A DNA stretch of 64,000 bases. It comes from Lepus europaeus. Taxonomy: Eukaryota; Chordata; Mammalia; Lagomorpha; Leporidae. This document shows, piece after piece, positions 38,026 through 50,212 of this stretch (the first letter of the stretch is position 1; each line of letters starts with the position of its first letter). Position numbers and translations under genes: made by a program. Under the pieces are notes generated by a model. The model ran no database searches. It was not told where the DNA came from and saw only the letters and a list, made by a program, of their open reading frames with translations. Where the stretch lies: contig NC_084845.1 of the NCBI RefSeq assembly GCF_033115175.1, positions 746,501 to 810,500 on the forward strand. The letters run 5' to 3'.

Positions 38026-38353
38026 TGCCATGGCTTAACAGGCTAATCCTCCACCTTGCGGTGCTGGCACACCGGGTTCTAGTCCCTCTTGGGGCACCGG
38101 ATTCTATTCTGGTTGCCCCTCTTCCAGGCCAGCTCTCTGCTGTGGCCCGGGAAGGCAGTGGAGGATGGCCCAAGTCCTTGGGCCCTGCACCCACATGGGA
38201 GACCAGGAGTTTTACCTGGATCCTGGCTTCGGATCAGCGCCATGCACCAGCCACAGCGGCCATTGGAGGGTGAACCAACGGCAAAGGAAGACCTTTCTCT
38301 CTGTGTCTCTCTCACTGTCCACTCTGCCTGTCAAAAAAAAAAAAAAAAAAAGA
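38026..38353 (+). repeat. CSINE, poly-A subtype (block 2)
   Basis: Counterpart of 13,085-13,412. The A-run continues as an (AAAAAG)n tract to about 38,380. Confidence 0.9.
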
Positions 38354-38388
38354 AAAAGAAAAAGAAAAAGAAAAATGTGCTAACTTAA

Positions 38389-38588
38389 ATCATGATTCAG
38401 AATAAAGGCCTATTTCCTCATTCTGTGACAAAAGTTTAATTCTCAGGGATATGAAGGATGAAATATCTATATGTTTATCTATATATTTCTGTATCTATCT
38501 ATCTATCTATATATAAAATTATATATATATAATGTCCTGGAAAGTCCTTTAGATTATGAAGAGCATAAATGGATGAAACTGAAACTCA
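38389..38588. other. Sequence present only in block 2 (pre-L1 target)
   Basis: About 200 bp including a (TATC)n/(TA)n tract at 38,455-38,535. Block 1 has the L1 at 13,450-15,876 here instead. Confidence 0.8.
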
Positions 38589-38589
38589 G

Positions 38590-38925
38590 GGTGGACACTT
38601 CTAATACAGTGGTTAAGACATCAGTTGGGATAGGTACCTGCATCCCCTGTCAAGGTGCCTGTATTCAAGTCCCATCTGAGCTTCCAATTCTGGCTTCCTG
38701 CTATTGTGCATCTTGGGAGACAGCAGTTGATTGCTCAAGTACTTGGGTCCCTGCCACCCACCTGGGAGAAAGATTGGGTTCTGGACTCCTGGCTTCTGCC
38801 TGGACCATCCCTGCCTGTAATCGGTTATTTGGGGAGTGAACCAGAAGATGAAAGTGCTCTCTATTTCTATTGCACTGTGTCTCCTCTGTCTCTCTGCTTT
38901 CCAAATAAATGATAAAAAAGTTTTT
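38590..38925 (+). repeat. Older CSINE variant (block 2)
   Basis: Counterpart of 15,882-16,212. Confidence 0.75.
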
Positions 38926-39758
38926 TAAATGGATGAAATTCCCTGTAGAGAAGAATGAATGCAGAGCAATGCGATAGGAGGAACCAGGCCATTATTCCCA
39001 GTGAGAGGAATCAGGAGCCACCTCATCAGTGCAGCTCTAGGCTACTCCTAGCAGCCAGCAACTAACCAGGGTGTCAAGGAGAGGCCAGGAGCTCGGCAGG
39101 AGCAGCAACAAGGGGATCATCTAAGCCCTGGAGCCTTCATTCCTGAGGGGCCCAGGCTGCCATCATGTCCTTGACCCTTTTGTTTCTGGGAAAGGTGTAT
39201 GTAAGGGTGTGAGGTGTGGGGAGAGGATCATGGAAGAGAGCCTACTCCGCCCCCCATAGGTGACAGCTCAGACCGGGAGCTTCTCATCATTTGATCTCCA
39301 CCCTCTCCCTCAGCCATCCCGTTAAGGCAATCAAACTCAGGGGCTTGCTCAACATAAAATGGTCACTTATCTCTCTTTGCCACTGAAAGGACCCTAGTCT
39401 CAGCCCCCAACATCTCTTTCCTGTGTTAGGAAAACTTCTAGGTTCCTGGAGCCCCCTCTGTCTCACTAGCTCGGGATTGGCACAGAAGGAGAGAACATCA
39501 AGTAGCCGTGTTCTCTACGTTTGCAATCTATAAATCTCTGAAAACTAAAAACTTTACCAAGTTTTAATAACAGTCACTTATGACAAAACTTGACTAGAAC
39601 GTATGTCAGACTAATGCAAGTCTTTATATCTGCACTTAATATGAATGCCATTACATTTCACTGCAGAAATATTGATGCTTGTTGTGGTCCATTGCCCCAG
39701 GCTAGGATTAAAGACCCAGAGCTGTGGCTGAAGCTTTGGTTGAAAGTTTCATCGGATC
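38926..39758. other. Unique sequence upstream of ZSCAN4 copy 2
   Basis: Counterpart of 16,213-17,030. It differs by a C-rich insertion of about 18 bp near 39,241 (ctactccgccccccatag). No gene is seen. Confidence 0.5.
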
Positions 39759-39760
39759 AT

Positions 39761-39906
39761 GTATTTAAATCACTGAGTTCATAAAAGGCAGGAACCTTGG
39801 GAAGCCACTCCCCTTCACAGCAGACCAGTGCGGAAGGCAGCTGGTCTCCTCAGCAGCTCCACATTCTGTCCAGTGTTGTCCAGCTTGAAGTTCGACCAAG
39901 AAAGAG
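39761..39906 (+). promoter_or_regulatory. ZSCAN4: Candidate ZSCAN4 promoter and non-coding exon 1 (copy 2)
   Basis: TATTTAAA at 39,763-39,770 and CATAAAAG at 39,780-39,787 are kept. The donor aagaaagag|gtaagc (GT at 39,907-39,908) is unchanged from copy 1, so this copy has the same apparent parts for transcription and first-intron splicing. The next acceptor is at 43,479-43,480. Confidence 0.42.
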
Positions 39907-40102
39907 GTAAGCTTCCAGAATGGAAGAGCGATTTAACTTGTGTTCTGGTGTGTATGCGTGTCTATGTAGGCCGTTATTGGGGGAAAGAAGCCTATATACA
40001 AAAATATGGGAGTCTCCCAGAAGAGGGGTATGGTCTTTCATGATAATTACTCATACCTAAGGGATTGATGCTGTGTGCTCTGTGGTTCTGGCCTGAATTT
40101 AT

Positions 40103-40345
40103 TTTTTTAAGGTTTATTTATTTATTTATTTGAAAGGGAGAGAGAGAGAGAGAGAGAGAAAATCTTTCACCTACTGGTTCACCCCAATGGCCATAAAATG
40201 GCTGCCCTAGTCTGGAAAGAAGCCAGGAGCCTAGAATTCCATCCATGTCTCCACAGGGGTGGCAGGAGCCCAAGCGCCTGGGTCATCTTCCGTTGCCTTG
40301 CAGGCTCATTAACAGGGAGCTGGGTCCGAAGTGGAGTAGCAGGGC
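40103..40345 (-). repeat. CSINE, partial (block 2)
   Basis: Counterpart of 17,381-17,615. Confidence 0.8.
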
Positions 40346-40662
40346 CAACACCGTGGCTTACTTGGTGAATCCTCCACCTGTGATGCCAGCATCCGATATG
40401 GACACCGGGTTCTAGTCCCAGCTGCTCCTCTTCCAGTCCAGCTCTGTGTTGTGGCCTGGGAAGGCAGTGGAGAATGGCCCAAGTGCTTGGGCGCCTGCAT
40501 TCGTGTGGGAGACCAGGAGGAAGCACCTGTCTCCTGGCTTCAGATCAGCGCAGCACTGGCCTTGGGAGCCATTTGGGGAGTGAACCAACGGAAGGAAGAC
40601 TTTTTTCTCTGTCTCTCTCTCACTGTCTAACTCTATATGCCAAATAAATTAAAAAAAAAAAA
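40346..40662 (+). repeat. CSINE (block 2)
   Basis: Counterpart of 17,616-17,932. Confidence 0.85.
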
Positions 40663-41391
40663 AGAAGTGGAGTAGCTTAACTTGAACTTGTATTCCAGTA
40701 AAGGATGTCATCATTTTGGCAGCAGCATAAACTGCTGTATCACAATGCCAGTCCTGGTCCTGGCATTGATTGAAAGAGACTTCTCCTGGGAAAGCCTCTT
40801 GGTGTGGCTGTGTTGTCTTGTTAATTTTATGTTCCCAGCAGTTTATTTCCATTGCATTTTATGTAAGTGTTGGTCCACAGCAGATTGGAATGGGGTAGGG
40901 ATGAAATTTAAAATGTGCCAACTACAGTTTTCCTTTATCCATGAGTGATCTATACCGAGACCCTCAGTAGATGCCTGTAACCTCAGTCAGTACTGAATCC
41001 TGTATGCAGTGTGCTTCATTTTTACCATACATCTTAGTTTAGTATTTTTTTCCTTACGTTGAGAACTTTCACCTTTTCGCTCAAAGGAAGCACTTGGCGA
41101 CTGCTTTTTGGAATAGCTGAATTTCTATCATTACTATTATTGTAACTTGGGAAATTATTAAATAAAATAAGGGTTACTTGGATACAAGCACTGTGATTCC
41201 ATGATGGTAGAGATGATTAACCAAGATGGTATTAAGTAATTAATGTGAGTAGTGTATACAGATGGGACACATTGTACAAAATTATTTCTGGGAAGGAGAG
41301 AGTAGGACAGCCCAAGATTTCATCACACTCCTCAGAAGGGCACAAGATTTAAAACTCAAATGGCTTATATCTGGAATTTTCTTTGTAAAGA
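40663..41391. other. Block-2 intronic sequence
   Basis: Counterpart of 17,933-18,652. Nothing recognised. Confidence 0.5.
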
Positions 41392-41717
41392 TTTGCTTAT
41401 TTATTTGAAAGTCAGAGTTACACAGAGAGGAGAGGCAGAGAGAGAGATACAGAGAGAGGGAGGCTTCCATCCAAAGTTCACTCCCCAGTTGGCCAAAACA
41501 GCTGGAGATCTGCTGATCTGAAGCCAGGAGTCAGGAGCTTCTTCCAGGTCTCCCACAGGGATACAGAGGCCCAAGGACTTGGGCCATCCCCCATTGCCCT
41601 CCCAGGCCACAGCAGAGAGCTGGATCAGAAGTTGAGCTTCCGGGACTTGAACCTGTGGCCATATGGGGTGCCAGCACTGCAGGCAGCAGCCTTACCCACT
41701 AAGCCATAGTGTTGCCA
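41392..41717 (-). repeat. CSINE (block 2)
   Basis: Counterpart of 18,653-18,985. Confidence 0.9.
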
Positions 41718-42004
41718 CCCCCAATGAGTTTTTTAAAAATTTATTTGAAAGGCTTAGTTAGAGAGAGACAGAGCTTCCAGCCACTAATTCACTCTCCAAA
41801 AGGTCAAAACAACCTGGGTGTGGCTGGGTGGGCCAGGGCCTGGAAAAGAGGTGGAGCAGGTAAATAAGATTGGAATGTCAAATCTATTCAAAACTGACAA
41901 GATTACCATGAGCAGTAAACAACAATTAGCAAAACAATTAGGTCTTTGTGTGCCCATACATCATTCCCACCACACCCTTTGTTTAAAGATTTCTTCATTC
42001 TTTA

Positions 42005-42368
42005 TTAATTGATCACACTGATAGGTCAAAGAGTCAAAGGGATCACACAAACAAGACTAGTGTCTGCTAATACTAACTGATAGAATCAAAAAGGGAGAGA
42101 ACGATCCAACATGGGAAGCAGGAGACACAGCAGACTCATAGAATGGCAGATGTCCTAAATAGCACTCTGGCCTCAGAATCAGCCCTTAAGGCATTTGGAT
42201 CTGGCTGAAGAGCCCATGAGAGTATTTTAGTCATGGAAAGCCAAGACACTCTGGAAAAAAAAAAAGAAGACCTAAATGAAAGATCTCAGCGAGTGAGATC
42301 CCTGTGGAAAGAATAGGGCCATCAAAGAAGGAGGTATCTTTCTCTGAAGGGAGGAGAGAACTTCCACT
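42005..42368 (+). repeat. L1 3'UTR fragment, sense (block 2)
   Basis: Counterpart of 19,262-19,640. Confidence 0.85.
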
Positions 42369-42394
42369 TTTTAAAAAAATCTTTTTTTATTTTT

Positions 42395-42722
42395 ATTTTT
42401 TCAATTTTTGACTGGCAGAGTGGACAGTAGAGGGAGACAGAGAAAGGTCTTCCTTTTTGCCATTGGTTCACCCTCCAATGGTAGCCATGGTAGGCTCGCT
42501 GTGGCCGGCGTACCGCACTGATCCGATGGCAGCAGCCAGGTACTTATCCTGGTCTCCCATGGGGTGCAGGGCCCAAGCACTTGGGCCATCCTCCACTGCC
42601 CTCCCGGGCCACAGCAGAGAGCTGGACTGGAAGAGGAGCAACAGGGACTAGAACCCAGTGCCTATATGGGATGCCAGTGCTACAGGTGGAGGAGTAACCT
42701 AGTGAGCCACAGCGCTGGCCCC
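42395..42722 (-). repeat. CSINE, poly-A subtype (block 2)
   Basis: Counterpart of 19,655-19,986. Confidence 0.92.
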
Positions 42723-43271
42723 TTGATTTATTCTTAAATATTGATGTTTAATGCTAATATAAGTGGAAAAGCCTTTTAAAAATATTTTTCAGATGCTTGT
42801 GATAACAATAATACAAAACTCAGTTTATTTATTGGCCTGTATTTGGGTACTTTGCTACATTCACTTAGGTTACTAAATGATGGACATTTTCGTGTGAACA
42901 AAATCAGGACTTCCATAAATAATCCCATAATATGTGATATTTTCCTTCCTTGTTTCACTGGTTAAGGGACAGTCCAGAAACTTTTAACATTTTTGTTGTA
43001 CTTGTTTTGTAGAAACTTTTTCACATCAAGGTGCTTTTATATTTCTAGTTCATTAAATGCCTTTTTCAGGAATGAGTGCTCATATTCACTTAATTTAATA
43101 TATATACCGAGATGTAACATTGTTATATTCTCTCAGTGTAATTAATTGATCTTTGAACTTTAACCCAATAATCTTCAATTTTGAAAATGAACACCACTTG
43201 TTTACAATGTATTGTTTTCTTTAAATTTGATTTGCAAGTATTATGCTTTGGATTATTTGAATGCACTTGTA
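42723..43271. other. Block-2 intronic sequence before ZSCAN4 exon 2
   Basis: Counterpart of 19,987-20,539. Nothing recognised. Confidence 0.5.
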
Positions 43272-43480
43272 AAGTTTTGTCTTCAGCGAAGTCCTTAATT
43301 CATTAGCCAAAATGGGTAATATTCCCTCTTTTTCTGTGTTCTGGGGGACTGTATAATTTCTTTAGTATCTGGTAGAATTCATCCATGAAGCCATCTGAGT
43401 CTGACACTTTGACTGACTTGTTTATCTTTAACTGTATCAGTGGTGCAACTAATTGCATATATCTCTTCTATTTATTGCAG
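43272..43480 (-). repeat. Ancient L1 ORF2 fragment antisense to ZSCAN4 copy 2
   Basis: Counterpart of 20,540-20,748, again ending at the exon-2 acceptor. Confidence 0.65.
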
Positions 43481-43570
43481 TGTTTAGACATCCACCAACT
43501 GTTGAAACATTTTCAGAGACACCAGAAGGGCTGAATAGTTAAGTCGGAGTCTGAGAACTCTTCACTAAAA

Positions 43571-46373
43571 ATGGCTTTAGATCTTAGAACTTCCTTGAAA
43601 AGGAAACCATCCAGGAATGATCTTAATCCAGACAACCCAGAGTTGACAACAACCCAAGAATCTACTCCTCAGACAGGAGAGACCTCTGAGGGCTTGAGCA
43701 TAGTCGACACATTTCGGTACAACAGTAACTCAAGTCCAAGGCAGGAGCTGCAAAGACTCTTTGAGTCTTTTTGCTCGTGGCTGCAGCCCGAAAAGCACAG
43801 CAAGGAAGAAATTATCTCTCAACTGGTTTTTGAGCAATTTATGATGAGTGGCCACCCCAGGGACAAGCCCATGTTGAAGAAGAAATGGGAAGCAAGAGGC
43901 AGAAACCTGGAGAAACTAATGGAAGACCTAAATGACGACTGCACGAAGCCACCAGTCTTAGTAAGTCAAGGGCTCTGAGCCCTGGGGGAGGGGACAGGGA
44001 GGCGAGAGTCAGGTGGAGCCACCTGGAAGTAGAGACAGTTATGGTAGACCCCCTTATTAGTCAGAGTACTCTCCCACCACTCTTCTTCACCAAGGAGAAT
44101 TTCCACGGGTTTAAGGAAGCAAGAAAAAAAAAAGCAAAAAGGTCTGTATTTGTTCTGTAGGACATATAGGAGCCAAACATGGAGCTAATTTTGTTTGGTA
44201 CAGTGGCAAGGGACTCTGAGAAATTAATATTTGAGCTAAGAACTCAAGGATGAAGAAAAGCCTTAAAAACTGGTTATTTTCCTCAAAAAGGCTTATTGTG
44301 ATTTTTATCTGGAAAGATATTAAATCACAGTGAATCATCATTCTTTTTTAAGGTGTTTTTAAAAGATTTATTTATTAGAAAGGCAGAGAGAGAGAGCAAG
44401 AGAGAGTGAGTGAGCGAGCAACAGTTTCTATCTGCTAGTTCACTCCCTAAATGGCCACAAAGGTAGAGATGGGCCAGGCTGAAGCCAGGAGCCAAGAGCT
44501 TCTTCCTTGTCTTCCACATGGGTGCAGGGACCCAAGGACTTGGGCCATCTTCTGCTGTTTTCACAGGCACGCTAGCAGGGACTCAAACTGGCACCCACAT
44601 GGGATGCTGGCACTGCAGGTGGAGGCTTAATTTAGACCACAGTGCCAACCCCGAATACTCATTCTTGTATCTCATACTTTAAAACCACTAAAATTCACTC
44701 GTAACTTCCAAGCCAATACCCAAAGCATGTTGTCATCTGCAAACTTGTGTAGCATGGCAAAAAGAAATTTTTTTTGAGTCATCTGCTGAGCACATTCCAG
44801 ATGGTGGTGAACAAGTCTACATTCTGTTTCAGCTCTCAATTATTTCATGCATTTTCACACTTGTGCTTTTTGTTGGTAATTTAAAATAATGTGTGTGCAG
44901 TGCTTAAGTGCTGTTACTACTATTCCTAAAAGCAAGAAGATAGTATATCTTGTGACTCAATTCATATATTAGATAGTCTTCCTTTAGGCATGAGTTATCA
45001 ATGCTTTTGGCCATTAGTACAGTGTTAGTTAATCGAGAAAACCTATATTAAATATTCATAAACACTTTCGATATATACGCACGTAAAGTTAAGCCGTTGG
45101 AGAAAATACTGAGGCCACAAGCTCCCAGGATACTAACACTGTATTTTCCTAGAAGCAGTGATTCAGTACTTGCAAACTCAGTGTCCACAGTGACTGTAGA
45201 ACATAGCAATAAGTTGGCAATAACAAGAATAACGCCATCAGACACGCTGGCAAGACAAGGAGATGAGCTCGAGTTGAGGGTCTTGTGAAATCCTGCCGAG
45301 GGCTGGACTCCCAGAAGGCCTCTTGTCCTACAACAGCTGCAGACTCAATGGTGATCTGACTTTGTTTACAGGTCCATGTCTACATGCAGGGACAGGAAGC
45401 CCTTTTTTCAGAGAATATGCCTCTAAAAGACGTCATCTTTTACCTGAAGAGACAGCTGTCAGCAGGAACCCCAACAGGAGACAACATGAGGACACCCTTA
45501 TGTACTGGCCATGGCACTTCCATGGCAACAGCACAAGGTGAGTGAGGGGAATCTGCACGCCACAGAAGTGTTCCAGTGAGCCCTTTCCTGCGTGCAGCTT
45601 CATTGAGTGATTTCTCTGTTTTTGCAGATGAAGAAGATGGCTGCAACGCTTCTTCAAAAACTACTCAAGGAAATGACACTCTTACTGAACAGAGCGATCA
45701 AATCGTTTCCCTAGTCATTATCCAGGGTGAGGACAGTCCCAGCAGTTCTGAAGAGGGACGTGTTTCTCTCAGTAACACACACAGTTCTAGACGTGCAGAG
45801 CAAGGCATCCCGGGGTCCCAGGAAGGATGCCTAGAGGGGCCCTCTGAGCAACACGGCCCCATGGAGGTGAGGACAGGGCCCTTACCCAGTCCAGATGCGT
45901 CCTCACCTGAGCCTGCCCCTACCAATCAGAGTAGTGAGGGAAACTCCACAAGTGGGGGACATCAAGAAAGGTCCCACAACGCCTCAAAATCATATGAATG
46001 TGAGGAGTGCTCCAAGGTCTTTAGGTATTCCAGCCACTTGATAGCTCACCAGAGAAGACACAAAAATGAGAGGCCATTCGTTTGTGCCGAGTGTCACAAA
46101 GGTTTCTTCCAGACTTCAGACCTGCGTGTGCATCAGGTGATTCACCAAAGAGAGAAGCCTTTTGTATGCAGCACTTGTGAAAAGCCGTTCAGCCACAGAA
46201 CCAACCTGAAGGCTCATGAAAGAATTCACACAGGCGAGAAGCCCTACACGTGTTCCTTGTGCCACCAAAGCTATCGCCAGTCATCCACATACCACCGCCA
46301 CCTGAGGATGCACCAAAGGACTGCCCTCCAAAATGCTCGCTCCACTCCAGAAGCCTCCTCAGCTCTTCCCTGA
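43571..46373 (+). CDS. ZSCAN4: ZSCAN4, copy 2 (three coding exons, 433 aa)
   Basis: The CDS joins 43571-43960, 45372-45537 and 45628-46373, with the same splice sites and 433-residue length as copy 1. The SCAN domain and all four C2H2 fingers (308-330, 336-358, 364-386, 392-414) are whole. By eye it differs from copy 1 at nine residues: A32T, T101M, D145N, D219G, H230R, S241R, I365V, K376R and N417T. T101M lies in the SCAN domain, which mediates dimerisation in this family. K376R lies in finger 3 at about helix position +1, not one of the usual base-contact positions (-1, +3, +6). Nothing in the sequence marks either copy as dead, so two working paralogues are the simplest reading. Expression is unknown. 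Confidence 0.95.
44355..44653 (-). repeat. CSINE in ZSCAN4 intron 2 (block 2)
   Basis: Counterpart of 21,625-21,917, with a slightly different GA/GAGC tract. Confidence 0.88.
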
Positions 46374-46521
46374 TGGAATGTGTGTGTTTCCATACTATTT
46401 AGAATCTATTTAGAAGACACTGGGAAAACGATATAGAAGATTCTATGAGAACTCAGAAAGTCTCTGGAGCTTGCTCCGGCTCTTCTCGGTGTCTGCACTT
46501 AGACGCAGGTGTTAGAAGTGA

Positions 46522-48074
46522 GTCGGGGAGGCGAGCATTGTTGCCAGAGCTGAGACCGGGCGGCCAGAGCCCGCAGGGATGAACTTCCAGTTGCTCCAGT
46601 CCTTTGGGCGGAACTATCCAGAGGCAGCTGATGGAACGTTGGATTGTATCAGCATGGCCCTGACGTGCACCTTTAACAGTGGGGCACACAGCTCGCAGTT
46701 GGCTGTAACAATGGCCACATTGGCACCTGGGCTTTCTTGATGAGAGGGATTGGTAAAATAATTAGTGCACAATCCATCCTGGCTGTTCTTTTACTGGAGC
46801 TGAGAGGTCATAAGCTCGTCAGTGCTTTCACCCATCATGTATCACAGTGGGATGTTCTTTCAGGCTACTGCAACCAGAGGTGTCAAATCCCTTCGCCCAT
46901 CTTAAAAGTCCAGTGTCATCCACAAGATCAGAACAAGGTTCTCATGTGTCCCATGAAATATGCTCCTGTCGTGTTGACCCTTTCAGATTCCAAACATGTC
47001 GTTCCGCCAGTAGATGATGACTCCGACTTGAACGTGGTGGCACCTCTTGATAGGCAAGGAGAGTATATCTGTCCAGGAAATGCAGAAGGCAAGATGTTGC
47101 TCTTAAAAGCAGATTATCAAGATCTTGTTGCTTCCTTCAGAATAACCACTGGAACAAGCAGTCCCACAGTCATAAGGTCAATTGAGTTTGCCCGGAAGGG
47201 GAGTTGCTTTTTAGTTAACACAGTAGATCGAATGATCAGAGTTGATTATGACAAAGAAATCATAACCTGTGGGAGAGATGGGGAGCCTGAGCCCACACAG
47301 AAACTGCAGGACTTGGTGAACACAACCCCCTGGAAGAAGTGTTGTTTCTCAGTGGATGGGGAATACACTGTGGTGGGTTCTGCCTGGCAGCATGCCCTGT
47401 ACATCTGGGAGAAGATCGGCACCCTGGTGAGGATTCTCCATGGGAGGAGAGGAGAACTTCTCTTGGATGTGGCTTGGCATCCCATTTGACCCATCATAGC
47501 ATCCATTTCTGGTGGAGTGGTATCTATCTGGACACAAAATCAAGTCGAAATTGGAGTGCATTTGCACCAGATTTCAAGGAGTCGGATGAAAATGTCAAGT
47601 ATGAGGAGAGGGAATCGGAGTTTGATATTGAAGATGAAGACAAGAGTGAACCTGAACAGACGGGCTGACGCTGCAGAAGATGAGGACATAGATGTCACCA
47701 GTGTGGACCCCATTGCTGCCTTCTGTAGCAGTGATGAAGATGCTTGAATGAAGACGTGAATTATGGAAGAATATACGTCCCCACCTTCCTTTTTAAGTGT
47801 TAAGTCCAAATTGGCTCTCAGGAATGAGGATTTGTGAAGATATCAAATAGGGGATTTTGTCTCGTTTAAATCTTAAAGCGTAGTGTATTACTAGAGTAGA
47901 GACGCCTGTATTTTGCTCATCCAACTGTGTTGTGCCCAGGATCCTTTTGCCCTGTCATTTTCTATCTCCTGTTTGCTTTCTCTCCTCAATGCAGAAATGT
48001 CCTCAATGTGACTTGTCTGTATCTGAAGTTTTTTAGCCTAAGAGAACTTGTGTTGCATATTCTTCTTCATTTTT
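46522..48074 (+). pseudogene. RBBP5: RBBP5 processed pseudogene, copy 2
   Basis: Duplicate of the copy at 23,785-25,333, 0.15 kb beyond ZSCAN4 copy 2. An ATG at 46,579 opens the RBBP5-like N-terminus. The long frame (46,737-47,489, 250 codons) keeps KIISA ahead of the WD40 region, then stops after DVAWHPI, where copy 1 reads DVAWHPVGP. A further 76-codon piece (47,517-47,747) reaches DPIAAFCSSDEDA. It is more broken than copy 1. The sequence to 48,074 may be 3'UTR of the same retrocopy. Confidence 0.9.
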
Positions 48075-48177
48075 AACTTACTTTCTCCTCGGGTACTTCC
48101 TGCATTTCCATACTGGGTACAAAGGATGGGCAGAAAAGAAAAATGCTTGAAATGTTAAAGTTTTTGAAAAGTGGAGA

Positions 48178-48511
48178 TAGGCCGGTGCCGTGGCTTAAAA
48201 GGCAAATCTTGCCTTGTGGCACCGGCACACCGGGTTCTAGTCCCGGTTGGGGTGCCGGATTGTATCCCGGTTGCCCCTCTTCCAGGCCAGCTCTCTGCTA
48301 TGGCCCGGGAAGGCAGTGGAGGATGGCCCAAGTCCTTGGGAGACCAGGAGAAGCACCTGCATGGGAGACCAGGAGAAGCACCTGGCTCCTGGCTTCAGAT
48401 CAGCGCGATGCGCCGGCCATAGCGGCCATTGGAGGGTGAACCAACGTCAAAAAGGAAGACCTTTCTCTCTGTGTCTTTCTCACTATCCACTCTGCCTGTC
48501 AAAAAAAAAAA
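48178..48511 (+). repeat. CSINE with internal 22-bp duplication
   Basis: Poly-A-subtype C-repeat. The word gggagaccaggagaagcacc occurs twice, at about 48,338 and 48,363. Confidence 0.9.
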
Positions 48512-49347
48512 GTGGAGATAAAGGAAGCAGCCACTCCCTACTTCTAAAAACCCTATTCTCCAAAAGATGGGCAGTAAGAGATGCAGAGTTTTTCCTTGTT
48601 AACTGCATGTTTTCTGCCTTTATCGGTTCATCCTCATTAATCATGGCTTTTGAAGATAGCTAATTTTACACATCTCTAGCAGAGAATCATCAGTAGCTGA
48701 TATTACTTTTGCTGTGCTGTCTTCCAGAGATGGAAACAAACAGAGGTATTTCTCAGCAAACTTATTTTTATTGCAGAAGGGGAGTCTATGCAGGGACTAA
48801 AGTAAAGCCATCCCAAACCAAAGCAGCAGCAGCAGAGTTCACATCCAAGATCGAGGCACCTGTGGAAATCTGTCTCTACCTGTCATTGCATGTCCACTTC
48901 CCGCATCCATGCCCTCTTTTTCTCGCTGTGTTCAGTCACTTCCTTTCTGTGAAAGGTTCTTTAGCTTCCTGTCCTCCTTTGCTGTTCTTTATAGAAAAAA
49001 TAGCAGATTGGAGGGATGTGTATATTAGGTGTTTGGAATTTGCTGAAAATCAGAGTCAGGAAGCCAGGACTAGAAAATGCATCCACTGGAGTGAGGGAGA
49101 CATTAAATCCTGTGCCAACTGGGAATCCCTGTCCTTTGGTGGATGCTGCTGTAGGTAGCCAAACATGTTGATTGCCTTGTAGACTTTAGGATAGAAATCA
49201 AAGAACATATCAGTAGGAGCCTCTTTGTCCCACCCCATCTTTTAGAGCCAGTATATTCAGTAATTGGAGAAAGAGCACTCCTTCAGTCGAAAAATGTCTG
49301 AGTTTTCAGTTGCCACTACTTTTGACTGAGCATTTTGTGAATTTCCA
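48512..49347. other. Intergenic, nothing recognised
   Basis: A 149-codon frame at 48,709-49,158 exists but has no recognisable domain or coding-like context. Confidence 0.4.
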
Positions 49348-49475
49348 ACATTCATTTTTTTTTTGACAGGCAGAGTTAGACAGTGAGAGAGACAGAGAGA
49401 AAGGTTCACCCCCTAAATGGCCGCTATGGCCAGCGCTGCGCCGATCCGAAGCCAGGAGCCAGGCACTTCCTCTGG
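49348..49475 (-). repeat. CSINE, truncated
   Basis: Tail half of a reverse C-repeat (tttttgacaggcagagttag to ccaggcacttcctct). The head is missing. Confidence 0.82.
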
Positions 49476-49718
49476 GACAGAATCTTTCACCACTGAACTT
49501 AGGTAAAATGTTTACATTATATTGTATGTATTGTACCTTTTTTGATTTTTTTTGTAGAAACTTACTAGAAGTCCAAAGAGGATCCCTTCTATTTCTACTC
49601 TTAAAAATGTGAAAAATAGATGCAATTACATCACATTATTTTATTAATTTGATTGATTTGCAAGGTGTCCAGCACACAACAAATCTTCCCAGGTAGACAA
49701 ATCAATTAATTCACAAGC

Positions 49719-50212
49719 TGTTATTGGGATTCCATTCCCAGGCAAGGTTTTCGGGTCCCGGAATAGCAACCAATGATCCAAAGAGTGGCATTAACCAGGT
49801 AATGAAAGGATTTCATAGAGAGGAAATGAGGGGGGTGGGGTCTCTGGACCCTTGTGAGGATTGTTTGATGGATGTGGTTTAAATGTGATCCCAGCCAAGA
49901 CCGGGAGAAAGGCCACAAGCTTTTATTGGGATTCCACTCCTGGGCAAGGTTCCCCAGTCCCAACAGAGCCGGGGCCAGGGAAGTCACATGTCAGAGGTTG
50001 GGAGGGATCCTTTTATAGATACAGGGCATGGGGGTTAAAGGTCGAGGCAGGTCTGATCCTCATTGGTCGACCTTTAGGCACCTGTGGGGACCTTGACAAG
50101 GACTTTTCTTCCCGGGAAGTGCGGGTAGGGACTCTCCATTCCTGGAAGTATAGGCCTTTTCTCCTTGAGGATCCCAAAGCTACCAATTTTATGATAGATC
50201 TTATTTTCTAAG
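49719..50212 (-). mobile_element. Fossil LTR (endogenous-retrovirus-like), solitary and fragmentary
   Basis: Read on the minus strand, the sequence has a TATAAAAGG promoter word (50,009-50,017) followed by an AATAAA (49,922-49,927), in the spacing of an LTR U3-R region. Part of the R-like segment is repeated at 49,719-49,760. No internal gag, pol or env sequence is next to it. The family cannot be assigned by eye. It appears old and incomplete. Confidence 0.5.

Larger units (their letters stand above)
35321..48074 (+). repeat. Segmental duplication, block 2
   Basis: Direct repeat of block 1. It starts in mid-SINE (ccagcttcct, equal to 10,441) and ends where the RBBP5-copy flank reads cttcttcattttt|aacttac. 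It lacks block 1's 2.4 kb L1 and keeps the pre-insertion sequence at 38,389-38,588. Confidence 0.95.

Noticed and set aside
48709-49158. A 149-codon plus-strand frame
   Set aside because: No domain, no splice context and low-complexity hydrophobic content; consistent with chance.
49763-49800. A 38 bp match to the L1 3'UTR (aaccaatgatccaaagagtg)
   Set aside because: It resembles 25,807-25,845 at about 80 percent, too short and too diverged to call.
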